A stretch of DNA of 36,089 nt, taken from contig CANHJG010000041.1 of NCBI GenBank assembly GCA_947461205.1, positions 1 through 36,089 of the forward strand, read 5' to 3'. Below the pieces are notes generated by a model. The model worked only from the letters and a program-made list of their open reading frames with translations. It was not told where the DNA came from and searched no databases. Positions within the stretch are counted from its first letter, which is position 1. Each line of letters opens with the position of its first letter. Source of the stretch: Opitutia bacterium (lineage in GTDB: Bacteria; Verrucomicrobiota; Verrucomicrobiia; Opitutales; Opitutaceae). The position numbers and the translations under genes were made by a program. This document shows positions 1 through 8,106 of this stretch, in pieces.

Positions 1-843
1 AAGGCCCGGCCCGCGCCGTTCTACCTCGCCGACACCGGTCGCCCCGAACTCGCCTTTCTCTGGAAAAACCTCCTCTCCACCGCCTCCTATTTCAACCTCC
101 GCGTCCTCGCCATCGCCGCGGCCGCCATTCTCGTCGGCAGCCGGTGGTTTCTCCACGGCCCCGGGCCCGAGGCCCACGCCGCCCGCCTCATCGTCACCCT
201 CGGTGCGCTCTCCGCGGGCTTCTACCTCGTGCTCCTAGGTCCGCACCTCGCCCGCCAGGACCTGCGCAACGACCTCCTGCACGCCGACGTCCTCAAGACC
301 TACCCCCTGCGCGGCTGGCAACTCCTGCTCGGTCAACTCCTCACCCCCGTTGCCATCCTGACCGGCCTCGTCTGGCTCTGCCTCCTCGCCGCCGCCCTCG
401 CCCTACGCCCGACCGGCGCCCTCGCCACCACCCTCACGCCCGCCACCCGCGTCGCCCTCGCCCTCGCCATCGCCGCCCTCACGCCTCTCGTCTGCGCCCT
501 CCAACTCCTAATCCTCAACGGCGCCACGATCCTCTTCCCCGCCTGGTTTCAGTCCATGCGCTCTCCCGGCCCGGGGAGCGGCGCAGGCGGCATCGAACTC
601 ATGGGCCAGCGCCTCATTTTCGCTTTCGGCCAGTTCCTGGTCGTCCTCATCGCCCTGCTGCCCGCCGCCCTCGCCGCCTTCGTCCTGATCTTCGCCACCC
701 AATGGCTCATCGGCGCCCCCGCCGCCATCGCCCTCGCCGCCACCGTCGTCCTTGGCGTCCTCGGCGCCGAAGTCGGTTGCGCCCTCTGGTGGCTCGGCGA
801 GCGGTTCGAGCGCCTCGATATCTCCGCCGAACTCCGCCCGTGA
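1..843 (+). CDS. ABC exporter permease, C-terminal part (gene runs off the left edge)
   Basis: The reading frame is open from base 1, so the start lies outside the window and about 280 codons are visible. The visible part is an integral membrane protein with at least five hydrophobic stretches (for example LRVLAIAAAAILV, LIVTLGALSAGFYLVLLG, VAILTGLVWLCLLAAALAL, FGQFLVVLIALLPAALAAFV and AAIALAATVVLGVLGAEVG). A polar segment between membrane pairs reads ILFPAWFQSMRSPGPG followed by GGIELMGQRLIF. That layout resembles the putative ABC exporter family of ABC-2 type permeases, which pair with a separate ATPase; this assignment is from memory of the family and is inferred. The stop codon overlaps the GTG start of the next gene by four bases (GTGA), which implies translational coupling. 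The ATPase partner would be expected to the left of the window. Confidence 0.7.
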   Translation, partial: KARPAPFYLADTGRPELAFLWKNLLSTASYFNLRVLAIAAAAILVGSRWFLHGPGPEAHAARLIVTLGALSAGFYLVLLGPHLARQDLRNDLLHADVLKTYPLRGWQLLLGQLLTPVAILTGLVWLCLLAAALALRPTGALATTLTPATRVALALAIAALTPLVCALQLLILNGATILFPAWFQSMRSPGPGSGAGGIELMGQRLIFAFGQFLVVLIALLPAALAAFVLIFATQWLIGAPAAIALAATVVLGVLGAEVGCALWWLGERFERLDISAELRP

Positions 844-1211
844 CCCCACCCCAACTCACCGAAATCGCCGCCGCCGCCGTCGGCGCCGCCCAACGCCAGC
901 TCCCACCCACGATCCGCCCGCTCGCGCGCGGCGTGCCCGTCCACTACCAACGCACCCCCGCCCCCGACGTCCTCGCCGAAGGTTTTCCCGCCGACATCCT
1001 CGGCCTCTTCACCGGCAGCGCCCACGGCCTCGAACTCGCCCACGACAACCCCGCCCCGGCCCAAATCCTGCTCTACCTCGACAATCTCTGGGACTTTGCC
1101 GAGGCCGACGTCGCCTATTTCCGCGCCGAAGTCCGCCTCACCTACCTCCACGAACTCGGCCACTACCTCGGCTGGAACGAAGACGAACTCACCGCCCGCG
1201 GCCTGGACTAA
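840..1211 (+). CDS. Minimal zinc metallopeptidase (zincin-like, PF06262 type)
   Basis: This 123-residue protein ends in a zincin signature: HELGH at residues 104-108, followed by YLGWNEDEL. The family of short, soluble predicted zinc proteases has HExxH plus a downstream acidic ligand near the C-terminus and is usually 110-140 residues long, so the gene looks complete. The two His residues should bind zinc and E105 should be the catalytic base; D115 or E116 could be the third ligand. No signal peptide is visible, so it is probably cytoplasmic. The start is taken as the GTG that overlaps the stop of the permease gene. The open frame extends further upstream to 144, but that part runs antiparallel in composition to a protein (Arg/Pro/His-rich) and is a shadow of the permease. 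Substrates of this family are unknown. Confidence 0.8.
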   Translation: MTPPQLTEIAAAAVGAAQRQLPPTIRPLARGVPVHYQRTPAPDVLAEGFPADILGLFTGSAHGLELAHDNPAPAQILLYLDNLWDFAEADVAYFRAEVRLTYLHELGHYLGWNEDELTARGLD

Positions 1212-1384
1212 CCCCCCCGACTTTGCCGCCGGTTTTCACCGTCTCGCACCGGCCGCGGTCTCCCACGCTCGCGCCCGGTCCACCGACCGCCGCTCGTCCC
1301 CGGAGGAACCTCCCCCACTCCGCGCTTTCCAAGTCCGTCCCGCCGTGCATACATCTCCGCTCAATTTAGCTTTTTCGCCTCGTC

Positions 1385-2062
1385 ATGAAGAAATTTCTGC
1401 TCCTGTCCCTCCTCGCCCTGTTTGGCGCCGCCCTCGTGCGCGCCGAGGCTTCGCGCGCCGACCTCATTGACCGCGTCGAAACCTGTGAAGCCATTCTCCA
1501 GGAAGTTCAGAACCGTCGCGAGACCGCCATCCCCCCCGCCGTCCTGCGTCAGGCCAAGGCCATCGTCATCGTCAACCAGTTCAAAGCCGGCTTGATCCTC
1601 GGCGTAAAAGACGGCTACGGCGTCATTTTGGTCAAGGACGCCAACGGCCGCTGGAGCCTCCCCGTTCTCATCAACGCCGGCGAAGCCAGCCTCGGTCTCC
1701 AGATCGGCGCCACCTCCGTCCAAAGCATCTACATCATCACCGACACCAACACCCCGCGCCTGCTCTTCAAACAGCGCTTCAACGTCGGGGTCGACGCCAA
1801 GGCCATCGCCGGCCCGAAAGCCGCCGAAGCCGAACGCTTCAACGCCGAGATCCTGCGCACGCCCATGCTCGTCTACACGAAGTCCGCGGGCCTCTTCGCC
1901 GGCGCCACCATCAAGGCCGGCCACTTCTCGCGCAACGACCCCGCCAATTTCGCCCTCTACAACACGAAATACACGATGCCCGAGCTGCTCTACAGCGACT
2001 GGGTCCAGCCCATCCCCGAAGTGCAGCCGCTGATGAATCTCATGCAGCGCCTCGCCCCCTGA
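1385..2062 (+). CDS. Secreted SYLF-domain (Ysc84-like) lipid-binding protein
   Basis: The 225-residue product begins with a clear signal peptide (MKKFLLLSLLALFGAALVRA, cleavage likely before E21). The rest matches the SYLF/Ysc84 pattern: an initial helix with CEAILQEVQ, IPPAVLRQAKAIVIVNQFKA near residues 55-75, then the Gly-rich core GLILGVKDGYGVILVK and GEASLGLQIGATSVQSIYI. SYLF domains bind phosphoinositides in eukaryotes; bacterial exported versions are thought to be periplasmic lipid-associated proteins but their role is not settled. The gene stands alone, with 173 bases before it and 138 after it, and I see no obvious Shine-Dalgarno sequence. The start ATG is chosen because it gives a complete signal peptide. 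Confidence 0.85.
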   Translation: MKKFLLLSLLALFGAALVRAEASRADLIDRVETCEAILQEVQNRRETAIPPAVLRQAKAIVIVNQFKAGLILGVKDGYGVILVKDANGRWSLPVLINAGEASLGLQIGATSVQSIYIITDTNTPRLLFKQRFNVGVDAKAIAGPKAAEAERFNAEILRTPMLVYTKSAGLFAGATIKAGHFSRNDPANFALYNTKYTMPELLYSDWVQPIPEVQPLMNLMQRLAP

Positions 2063-2200
2063 CGCGCGCGGCGCCCCGGCCGCCGCACGCGAGATGAAGT
2101 TAGAGGTGGGAAGTTTAAGCGAACGTTAAGCTCAACGCACGTCGCCGCGAACCGCCTGATTCTGCTTCCAACTTAATCTTCCGTCCTTCAACTAGCGCAC

Positions 2201-2611
2201 ATGGGCGCGCTCATCTCCGGCTTCCACCACGTCTGCGTCAAAACCCGTGACTGGGACCGCACGATGTCTTTCTACAAGGATACGCTCGGCTTCGCCGAAA
2301 AAATCGCGTGGCGCTCCGCCCCCCAGCGCGCCGTGATGCTCGACGCCGGCGACGGTAACTACCTCGAAGTGTTCGAGGATCTCGCCTACACCCCCGCCCC
2401 CGACGGCGCCGTCGTCCACTTCGCCCTCCGCACCGTGCACCTCGACGAGGTCGCCGTCCGCGTGCGCGCCACCGGCGCCACGATCACGATGGAGCCCAAG
2501 GACGTCACCATCGCGACGACCAACGCCCACGCCCCCGTCCCGATCCGCATCTTTTTCTGTGCCGGCCCCAACGGCGAGATCATCGAGTTTTTCCAAAACT
2601 CCCTCACGTGA
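2201..2611 (+). CDS. VOC-superfamily protein (glyoxalase/dioxygenase-like)
   Basis: The 136-residue protein shows one vicinal oxygen chelate fold made of two beta-alpha-beta-beta-beta units. The first begins FHHVCVKTRDWDRTMSFYKD (residues 8-27) with the usual His early in strand 1, then LGF and YLEVFEDL. The second has VVHFALRTVHLDEVAVRV and ends IRIFFCAGPNGEIIEFFQN, the typical end of glyoxalase-like proteins (PDGxxIEL-type motif with a metal-ligand Glu). Substrate cannot be read from the sequence; lactoylglutathione lyase, fosfomycin-type or dioxygenase-like activities are all possible in this superfamily. No signal peptide is present. The stop codon overlaps the GTG start of the small membrane gene that follows, so the two are probably translated together. 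Confidence 0.82.
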   Translation: MGALISGFHHVCVKTRDWDRTMSFYKDTLGFAEKIAWRSAPQRAVMLDAGDGNYLEVFEDLAYTPAPDGAVVHFALRTVHLDEVAVRVRATGATITMEPKDVTIATTNAHAPVPIRIFFCAGPNGEIIEFFQNSLT

Positions 2612-2850
2612 GTCCCGCCCCCGAGTCGCCCGCCGCCGCGCCACCCCGGCCCCGCCCCGCCGCTTATCGCGGCGTCGCCGCCCTTGTCGTGGCCGGCACC
2701 GCGCTCTTTGCGACCGCCGCCGTCGCCAAAGTCCGCCAGCCCGAAAACGGCCCGCCTCCGCACGTCCTCGGCGTGCCCGCCTGGCAACTCGCCACCGCCG
2801 GCTTCGCCAGCACCCTCGCCGGCGGCCTTTGGCTGCGCCGCCTCGTCTGA
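2608..2850 (+). CDS. Small two-helix membrane protein coupled to the VOC gene
   Basis: An 80-residue frame starts with GTG inside the stop codon of the VOC gene (GTGA overlap). The product has a Pro/Ala-rich N-terminus, a hydrophobic segment at about residues 20-40 (VAALVVAGTALFATAAVA), a short Pro-rich loop and a second hydrophobic segment at about 57-77 (WQLATAGFASTLAGGLWL) followed by RRLV. This is consistent with a small inner-membrane hairpin protein with both ends in the cytoplasm. I do not recognise a family. The four-base overlap and two well-formed membrane segments argue that it is real; the short length and lack of homology keep confidence moderate. Confidence 0.5.
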   Translation: MSPAPESPAAAPPRPRPAAYRGVAALVVAGTALFATAAVAKVRQPENGPPPHVLGVPAWQLATAGFASTLAGGLWLRRLV

Positions 2851-2854
2851 GTGG

Positions 2855-2874
2855 CACGGGCTTTCCAGCCCGTG
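2855..2874. repeat. REP-like hairpin between convergent genes
   Basis: Perfect inverted repeat CACGGGCT-ttcc-AGCCCGTG, with an 8-bp stem and a 4-nt loop, lies in the 45-base gap between the convergent small membrane gene and the CinA-like gene. It has the same stem-TTCC/TCC-stem design as hairpins near 11118, 15716 and 35767. It may act as a bidirectional transcription stop, but there is no clear T-tract. Confidence 0.6.
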
Positions 2875-2895
2875 ACCCGTGACCGGCGAACCCCC

Positions 2896-3417
2896 TCAGT
2901 TACTCTCGCGCAACCACGCGACGAGCTCCGCCAGCGCAGCGTCCGCCACGATCGTCTGCGCCCCGACGCGCGACGCCCCCGGACACTCCACGCGTCCTCG
3001 CCGCACCGAAAATTTCCCGCGCGCCCCGCGCCGCGCCACCGCCCACCACGCGAACGGCACCGCCACCCCGTCCGCCGCCGACGGCTCCGCATACCCCGTC
3101 GTCGCCACGCCCACATCCGCGCCGAACAACCCGCACACGCCCCGCGCCATCTCGTCCGCCACGGCCGCCGACACGCAGTGGACCTTCTTCGCCGCCGCGC
3201 GCTTCACGCCGAGCAGCTTCACTTTCTGCTCGAGCGAATAGGCCGTCACGCCGCCGAGAAAAAAATTTGACGCACCCGACACAGCCGCCACCCGGGCCTG
3301 GACGTGCCCCGCCGTCAAACTCTCCGCCACCGCCAGCGTGCGCCGCGGCTCGCGCAACAGCAGCGCCTGCAGTTCCCCCGCCAGCGTGGTCCCGACCCTC
3401 GCGCCCGCGCCGCTCAT
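2896..3417 (-). CDS. CinA C-terminal domain amidase (PncC-like)
   Basis: The 173-residue protein is a stand-alone CinA C-terminal domain, the size of bacterial nicotinamide-mononucleotide amidohydrolase PncC, which recycles NMN to nicotinate mononucleotide. The N-terminal family block is clear: TLAVAESLTAGHVQARVAAV followed by SGASNFFLGGVTAYSLEQKV and KLLGV. The expected second block (usually TGIAGPxGG..KPVGTV) is altered to TGYAEPSAADG and VAVPFAWWAV, so the glycine-rich loop is not canonical and activity may differ. The gene follows the metallophosphoesterase gene with an ATGA overlap, so the two are co-translated on the minus strand. No signal peptide is seen. Confidence 0.78.
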   Translation of the reverse strand: MSGAGARVGTTLAGELQALLLREPRRTLAVAESLTAGHVQARVAAVSGASNFFLGGVTAYSLEQKVKLLGVKRAAAKKVHCVSAAVADEMARGVCGLFGADVGVATTGYAEPSAADGVAVPFAWWAVARRGARGKFSVRRGRVECPGASRVGAQTIVADAALAELVAWLRESN

Positions 3418-4451
3418 TTCTTTCCCCCTCCTTTCTTCCCCTGCGGCAGCACCGGCAGCGCATTGTCCGGCACGAGCAACGGCCCGGCCAAAAAAACCGC
3501 CTTCGACGCCGGATCAACCGTCACCTGCACCGCGTGGATGTCTCCCGCCCCAAACACGCCGAGCCGCGTCACATTGTCCTGTTTTTCCCCGCTCGGAAAC
3601 CGCACCTTCGGCTCCAGCCGGTAGCGATGATCGTCCGCGTGCACCAGCAACACCGGCTTTTCATATCGTTTCGCCTCGGCCTCGATCGCTGCGAGCCAGA
3701 CCGTGAACCCCGATTCGGCTCCGTCCTTCTCCGCGGCATCAAACGGTTCGGCCTGAAAAAACAGCGCCACACCCGGCGCCTGCGTTGCCCGCGCCTCGGC
3801 AAACGCCCCGCGCACCCACGCGATATTCGCCGCATCGCGCTCCCGAAACTCCGCCAGCGCGCTCTCCCGCGCCGCCGCTGTCCGCTCGCGGTCGTCCGTC
3901 TTGACGCGGTTGTTGTTGCTGCCGACCGCATGCACCGTCGCAAACACGACCCCGCCCCGCGTCCAGCGCGCGTTCTCCACAAATTTCTCAAACCCCTTTT
4001 CCCGGCGTTGCGTAACCAGCGCGAGCGGCGCCCGACCCATACTGCGCTCCGTCGCAAAATACTCCGTTCGCACCTTGGCGAGCCACCGGAGCGGATCTTC
4101 GCTGCCGTTGTTCTTGCGATGTACATCCGTCCACTCGTTGTCGCCGGGCGTGTAGACCAGCGCACCGTCCAGCGCATCGAACCACCGGTGCACCTGCTGC
4201 ATGAACGCCTCGGTCGGCGGCTCGCTCCCGCTCTTCGTGTCGCCGCAGTGCACCGTGAACGCCGGTCGGTGGCGATTGATTTCAGTCAGTAACCGCTCAT
4301 AGGCCGGAAAATTTTCCTTGCCGTAAGGCATGCAGCCAAACGCCACGAACGAGAAGCGTTCCCCCGATTCCGCTGCCGTCGCCGCCGACCCGCTGGCCGC
4401 CAGCAACACACCCAGTCCCACCGCCATCCCAGCCAAAATTCGTCGCATCAT
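3414..4451 (-). CDS. Secreted metallophosphoesterase-like protein
   Basis: The 345-residue product begins MMRRILAGMAVGLGVLLAAS and has a signal peptide ending near residue 27. Calcineurin-like phosphoesterase features follow in order: FVAFGCMPYGKE (strand 1, replacing the DxH motif), FTVHCGDTKSG (GD motif), YTPGDNEWTDVHR (GDNE motif), FATVHAVGSNNN, and LLVHADDHRYR near the C-terminus in place of the final GHxH. The divergent first and last metal sites mean that the reaction is uncertain; a periplasmic phosphatase-like role is inferred from the fold. The C-terminus is Gly/Lys-rich (QGKKGGGKK). Two adjacent Met codons could start it (4451 or 4448). Its stop overlaps the start of the CinA-like gene. 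Confidence 0.7.
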   Translation of the reverse strand: MMRRILAGMAVGLGVLLAASGSAATAAESGERFSFVAFGCMPYGKENFPAYERLLTEINRHRPAFTVHCGDTKSGSEPPTEAFMQQVHRWFDALDGALVYTPGDNEWTDVHRKNNGSEDPLRWLAKVRTEYFATERSMGRAPLALVTQRREKGFEKFVENARWTRGGVVFATVHAVGSNNNRVKTDDRERTAAARESALAEFRERDAANIAWVRGAFAEARATQAPGVALFFQAEPFDAAEKDGAESGFTVWLAAIEAEAKRYEKPVLLVHADDHRYRLEPKVRFPSGEKQDNVTRLGVFGAGDIHAVQVTVDPASKAVFLAGPLLVPDNALPVLPQGKKGGGKK

Positions 4452-4536
4452 GCGCGGGACCCTAACCGCCGCCGCCCGAAACGAAAGCGCGTTTCTCCGG
4501 TCGGCCGTCGCTAGGCCGCGCGCCCATCTCCCGCCC

Positions 4537-5292
4537 TCACTTCAACTCCAACCCCACCGGACAGTGGTCGCTCCCCATCACGTGCGGCTCGATCCACGCG
4601 CGCTTGAACCGCGGCTTCAGCGCCGACGACGCCATCACATAGTCGATGCGCCACCCCACGTTGTTCGCCCGCGCGCCCGCCCGATACGTCCACCAGCTGT
4701 AGTGACCGGGCCCTTTTTCGAATTCGCGAAACGTATCCACGAACCCCGCCCCGATGAAATCCCGAAACCCTGCGCGCTCCGGGTCCGAAAACCCCGGGTT
4801 CCCCACGTTCTCCTTCGGCCGCGCCAGATCGATCTCCTCGTGCGCCACGTTCAGGTCCCCGCAAAAAATCACCGGTTTCTTCTTCTCCAGCTTCTTCGCA
4901 TACGCCAGCAGCGCGCGGTCCCACTCCTGCCGAAACCCGATCCGGGCCAGCTCCGGCTGCGCATTCGGCACGTAGACCCCAATCACATAACAGTCGTCAA
5001 ATTCCGCCGTCAACGCCCGCCCCTCAGCATCGTGTCCCGCCGACCCGATCCCATGCGTCACCGCGAGCGGCTTGCGCCGCATGAAAAACGCCGTGCCGCT
5101 GTAGCCTTTTTTCTGCGCGGGATTCCACGCGATCTCGTAGCCCTCCGGCCAGACCACGTGCTGCACGTCCCCGGGCATCGCCTTCACTTCCTGGAGACAG
5201 ATCACGTCGGCCTTCGCCGCCGCCATCCACTCAAGCAGGCCCTTGCCCAGCGCCGCCCGCACCCCGTTCACATTCCAGGAAAGTATTTTCAT
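4537..5292 (-). CDS. xth: Exodeoxyribonuclease III (AP endonuclease family)
   Basis: The 251-residue protein has all the signatures of the ExoIII/APE1 family: MKILSWNVNGVRA with N7, LQEVK with metal-binding E35, CGDLNVAH in the middle (catalytic Asp and Asn), and SDHCPV at 241-245 with the catalytic His. It also has the conserved GWRIDYV segment. It should cut the DNA backbone at abasic sites and remove 3' blocking groups during base excision repair. The frame extends upstream of 5292 without a stop, but the family always starts at MKILSWN, so this ATG is chosen. It is divergently arranged with the secreted protein at 5418. Confidence 0.93.
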   Translation of the reverse strand: MKILSWNVNGVRAALGKGLLEWMAAAKADVICLQEVKAMPGDVQHVVWPEGYEIAWNPAQKKGYSGTAFFMRRKPLAVTHGIGSAGHDAEGRALTAEFDDCYVIGVYVPNAQPELARIGFRQEWDRALLAYAKKLEKKKPVIFCGDLNVAHEEIDLARPKENVGNPGFSDPERAGFRDFIGAGFVDTFREFEKGPGHYSWWTYRAGARANNVGWRIDYVMASSALKPRFKRAWIEPHVMGSDHCPVGLELK

Positions 5293-5417
5293 CCGAGCGA
5301 ATCCACGCGGCGCCCGCGTCCGGCGCAAACCGTTTCGCACGCCGACCGTCCCCTCCGCCGACCGTGCGCGCGTCCGCCCCTTGCCGGCCGGGCTTTTTCC
5401 GGCCACGTTCCGCCGCC

Positions 5418-6335
5418 ATGCAAACCGCCGTCGCCCTCGCCGCCTTGCTGGCGCTCGCCCTCGCACCCGCCCGCGCCCAGTCCCCGTCCGACCTCCAGGG
5501 CTTCGCTCCCGTCTCCGTCTCTTCCGCCAATTACCGCGCAACCCCGCGCGACGAACTCGTCAAACTCGTGCACGGCAAGAACGCCCTCAACCCCGCCCCC
5601 CGCGAGCTCGCCCCCCTCGCCGCCCCAAAACAGTTCGTCTTCATCCCCGGCGAGATTTTCCCCGCCGACCTCAACTATACCTCCGTTTGCGCCCTCCTCA
5701 CCCCCACTCTCGCGCAGAAGAACTACCTCAACGCCGCCGACGCCGTCGGCATCATCCGCGAGCCCCAAAAAGTCACCCTCATGCTCCGCGTAAACTTCGG
5801 CGTTTCCCTCTGGCGCAATCCCGTCGTCCGCACCGAACATCTCGCCTGGGACGAAGGCCTCGTCGGCAAAGTCCACGACTCCCGCAGCCTCTCCCACTTC
5901 GGCGGAGACGTCGTCTGGAACACCCGCACCGGCGGCGACGACGAGGCCCTCAACGCCGGCGCCAAGAACGACGCCAACCCGAGTTCCGTCTGGGGCTCCG
6001 GCGGCGGCGCGGCCACCGGCACCGCCACCCTCAATACCCAGGACACCACCGCCGGCGCCTACGACAGCACCCGCGAGTTCAACCTCATCGTCGTCGACGC
6101 GTTCGACTACACCGAGCTCAAGTCCAAGGGTAAATCCGCCCAAGCGCTCTGGACCACCTTCGTCGCCGCCCCCGTCCAACGCGGCCAGAAATTCTCCCAA
6201 GCCCTCGCCGCCATGCTCCGCAGCGCCGCGCCCTACTGGGGCGAGACGACCGCTGGCCTGCAGGTCTTCAACGACGCCCGTGCCGAAGTCCGCATCGGCG
6301 AAGCCGTCGAGGTGAAAGCCCCCGCCAAAAAGTAG
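5418..6335 (+). CDS. Secreted protein of unknown function
   Basis: The 305-residue product starts with a signal peptide (MQTAVALAALLALALAPARA, cleavage before Q21). An upstream in-frame Met at 5364 would add 18 Arg/Pro-rich residues that spoil the signal, so 5418 is preferred. The mature part contains QFVFIPGEIFPADLNYTSVC, VTLMLRVNFGVSLWRNPVV, a Gly/Ala/Thr-rich low-complexity stretch (SSVWGSGGGAATGTATLNTQ) and FNLIVVDAFDYTELKSKGKS. The pattern suggests a beta-rich periplasmic or surface protein with one Cys. I do not recognise a family. Its neighbours (exonuclease III and a PLP enzyme) give no functional clue. Confidence 0.75.
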   Translation: MQTAVALAALLALALAPARAQSPSDLQGFAPVSVSSANYRATPRDELVKLVHGKNALNPAPRELAPLAAPKQFVFIPGEIFPADLNYTSVCALLTPTLAQKNYLNAADAVGIIREPQKVTLMLRVNFGVSLWRNPVVRTEHLAWDEGLVGKVHDSRSLSHFGGDVVWNTRTGGDDEALNAGAKNDANPSSVWGSGGGAATGTATLNTQDTTAGAYDSTREFNLIVVDAFDYTELKSKGKSAQALWTTFVAAPVQRGQKFSQALAAMLRSAAPYWGETTAGLQVFNDARAEVRIGEAVEVKAPAKK

Positions 6336-6477
6336 GTCTCGGTCTCCGACCCACCCTCTCGCTGCGCGGCCCGCCTGACAGCGCGCCCCACCGCTCGCAC
6401 GTGACACACCGCACCGTTGCGCCCACCCCGCGCCTTGCGTCCCCTGCTGCCCGCGCTCCACTCTTCGCCCTCCGCCC

Positions 6478-8034
6478 ATGTCTTCCGCCTTCCCGCACCT
6501 CCCGCTCGGCACGCCCATTCCGGCCAGCCCGCACGCCGTCTCGTGCAGCCTGCCTACGATGCACGCCGTCCGCGGCTACGAGGAAAAAGACCCAGCGATC
6601 GTCAGCCAACTCACCGTCGGCTACCCGCGCTTCGTCGTCCACCCCTTCGCCAAACAACTCGTCGCCCACTTCACCGCGACCACGCCCGCCCTCGCCGGAC
6701 GCACCCTCTGGCTGGCCGCCTCCGCCGCCATGGCCCGCGCCCTCGCCGCCCACCTCGCCGGCACCGACGCCCAACTCTTCTCCGCCGCCACCCTCCACGG
6801 CGTCTCCCACCCCGCCGACCCCGCGACCTCCGCCCGCGCCAAAACCTTTCTCCAAAATATCGGCGGCTTCCTCTCCTCCCGCGAAGCCGAAGACCACCTC
6901 GTCCGCCTCCGCCTCCTCGCGTTCCCCTCCACCGAGGAAACCTTCCCCGGCGGCACCCCGGCCGCCACCGCCGAAATCCACCGCCACCTCCGCCGCGCCC
7001 TCCCCGGCACCGCCGACGCCGACCTCCTCCTCGCCAACTGCGGGATGAACGCGATCTACGCCGCGTTCCGCGCCGTCGCCGAACTCCAGGCCGCCCGCGG
7101 CCGCACCGTCTGGCTCCAACTCGGCTGGCTCTACCTCGACACCATCGCGATCCTGAAAAAATTCACCGCCGCCCCCAGTGACTACGTTTACCTCCGCGAC
7201 GTCCTCGACCACCTCGGGCTCGAGCGCATTTTTAAAAAACACGGCCACCGCATCGCCGGCGTCGTCGCCGAGCTCCCCACCAATCCCCTCATCCAGACGC
7301 CCGACCTTGCCGCCCTCGCCGCCCTCTGCCGCACCCACGACGCCCGCCTCCTCCTCGACCCCTCCGTCGTCTCCGTCTTCAACGTCGACGTCCTCGCTCA
7401 CACCGACGTTGTCGTGTCCAGTCTGACCAAATACACGGCGAGCGACGGCGACCTCACCGCCGGCCTCGCCGCGATCAACCCCGCCTGCCCCGATGCCGCC
7501 GAACTCCGCCGCCGCATCGCCGAAAAGATCGAACCGCTCTACGCCCGCGACCTCGCCCGCCTCGCCGCGCAAATCGGCCGCACCGACGCCGTCCTCGAAA
7601 AAATTCACGCCAACACCGCCCGCGTCGTCGCCTTTCTCGAAAGCCACTCCGCCGTCCGCGATGTCTTCTGGGCCCTGCACCCCGCCTCGAAGGAGAACTA
7701 CCAACGCCTCGCCCGCAGTCCGAACGCCAGCGGCGGCATGATCACCTTCACGTTGCGCGGAGACCTGGAAACATTCTACGACCGCCTCCGCCTCCCCAAA
7801 GGCCCCAGCTTCGGCATGACGACGACGCTCATCTGTCCCTTCATGTATTTGGCGCACTACGACCTCGTCACCACCCCCGCCGGCCTCGCCGAACTCGCCG
7901 CGAGCAAACTCGACCCCGACCTCCTCCGCCTCTGCGTCGGCACCGAACCCGTCGAAGCCATCATCGCGGCACTGTCCGAGGCGTTCGGGCCATCGAGGGG
8001 TGACGCCGGATCGTTCGCCCCATCGTCCCCGTGA
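6478..8034 (+). CDS. Cystathionine gamma-synthase-like PLP enzyme (Cys/Met metabolism family)
   Basis: The 518-residue protein belongs to the PLP-dependent Cys/Met metabolism family. The cofactor Lys is K318 in SSLTKYTASDGD; the Asp that contacts the pyridine nitrogen is D294 in LLLDPSVVSVFNVDVL; ELPTNPLIQTPDL is the usual E.P.NP block. It is longer than bacterial MetB (about 390 residues), with an N-terminal region of about 130 residues and large-domain features (DPSV..FNVDVL..TDVVVSSLTK) that resemble the yeast Str2-type cystathionine gamma-synthase. The likely reaction is gamma-replacement of an activated homoserine with cysteine or sulfide in methionine synthesis; the exact substrate cannot be told. 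No methionine riboswitch was recognisable in the 142 bases upstream. Confidence 0.82.
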   Translation: MSSAFPHLPLGTPIPASPHAVSCSLPTMHAVRGYEEKDPAIVSQLTVGYPRFVVHPFAKQLVAHFTATTPALAGRTLWLAASAAMARALAAHLAGTDAQLFSAATLHGVSHPADPATSARAKTFLQNIGGFLSSREAEDHLVRLRLLAFPSTEETFPGGTPAATAEIHRHLRRALPGTADADLLLANCGMNAIYAAFRAVAELQAARGRTVWLQLGWLYLDTIAILKKFTAAPSDYVYLRDVLDHLGLERIFKKHGHRIAGVVAELPTNPLIQTPDLAALAALCRTHDARLLLDPSVVSVFNVDVLAHTDVVVSSLTKYTASDGDLTAGLAAINPACPDAAELRRRIAEKIEPLYARDLARLAAQIGRTDAVLEKIHANTARVVAFLESHSAVRDVFWALHPASKENYQRLARSPNASGGMITFTLRGDLETFYDRLRLPKGPSFGMTTTLICPFMYLAHYDLVTTPAGLAELAASKLDPDLLRLCVGTEPVEAIIAALSEAFGPSRGDAGSFAPSSP

Positions 8035-8106
8035 AACCGCTCACATCACGGGAGGCCCAAAGCACCTGTCGGGCTTGTTTCGTCCTCCGTTCCATCCAGG
8101 TAATCC

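Noticed and set aside
144-839. Upstream extension of the zinc protease frame
   Set aside because: Arg/Pro/His-rich shadow of the exporter permease; the GTG at 840 gives a normal length protein.
6336-6477. Methionine-related riboswitch before the PLP enzyme
   Set aside because: The 142 bases are pyrimidine-rich with no recognisable SAM-riboswitch helices.
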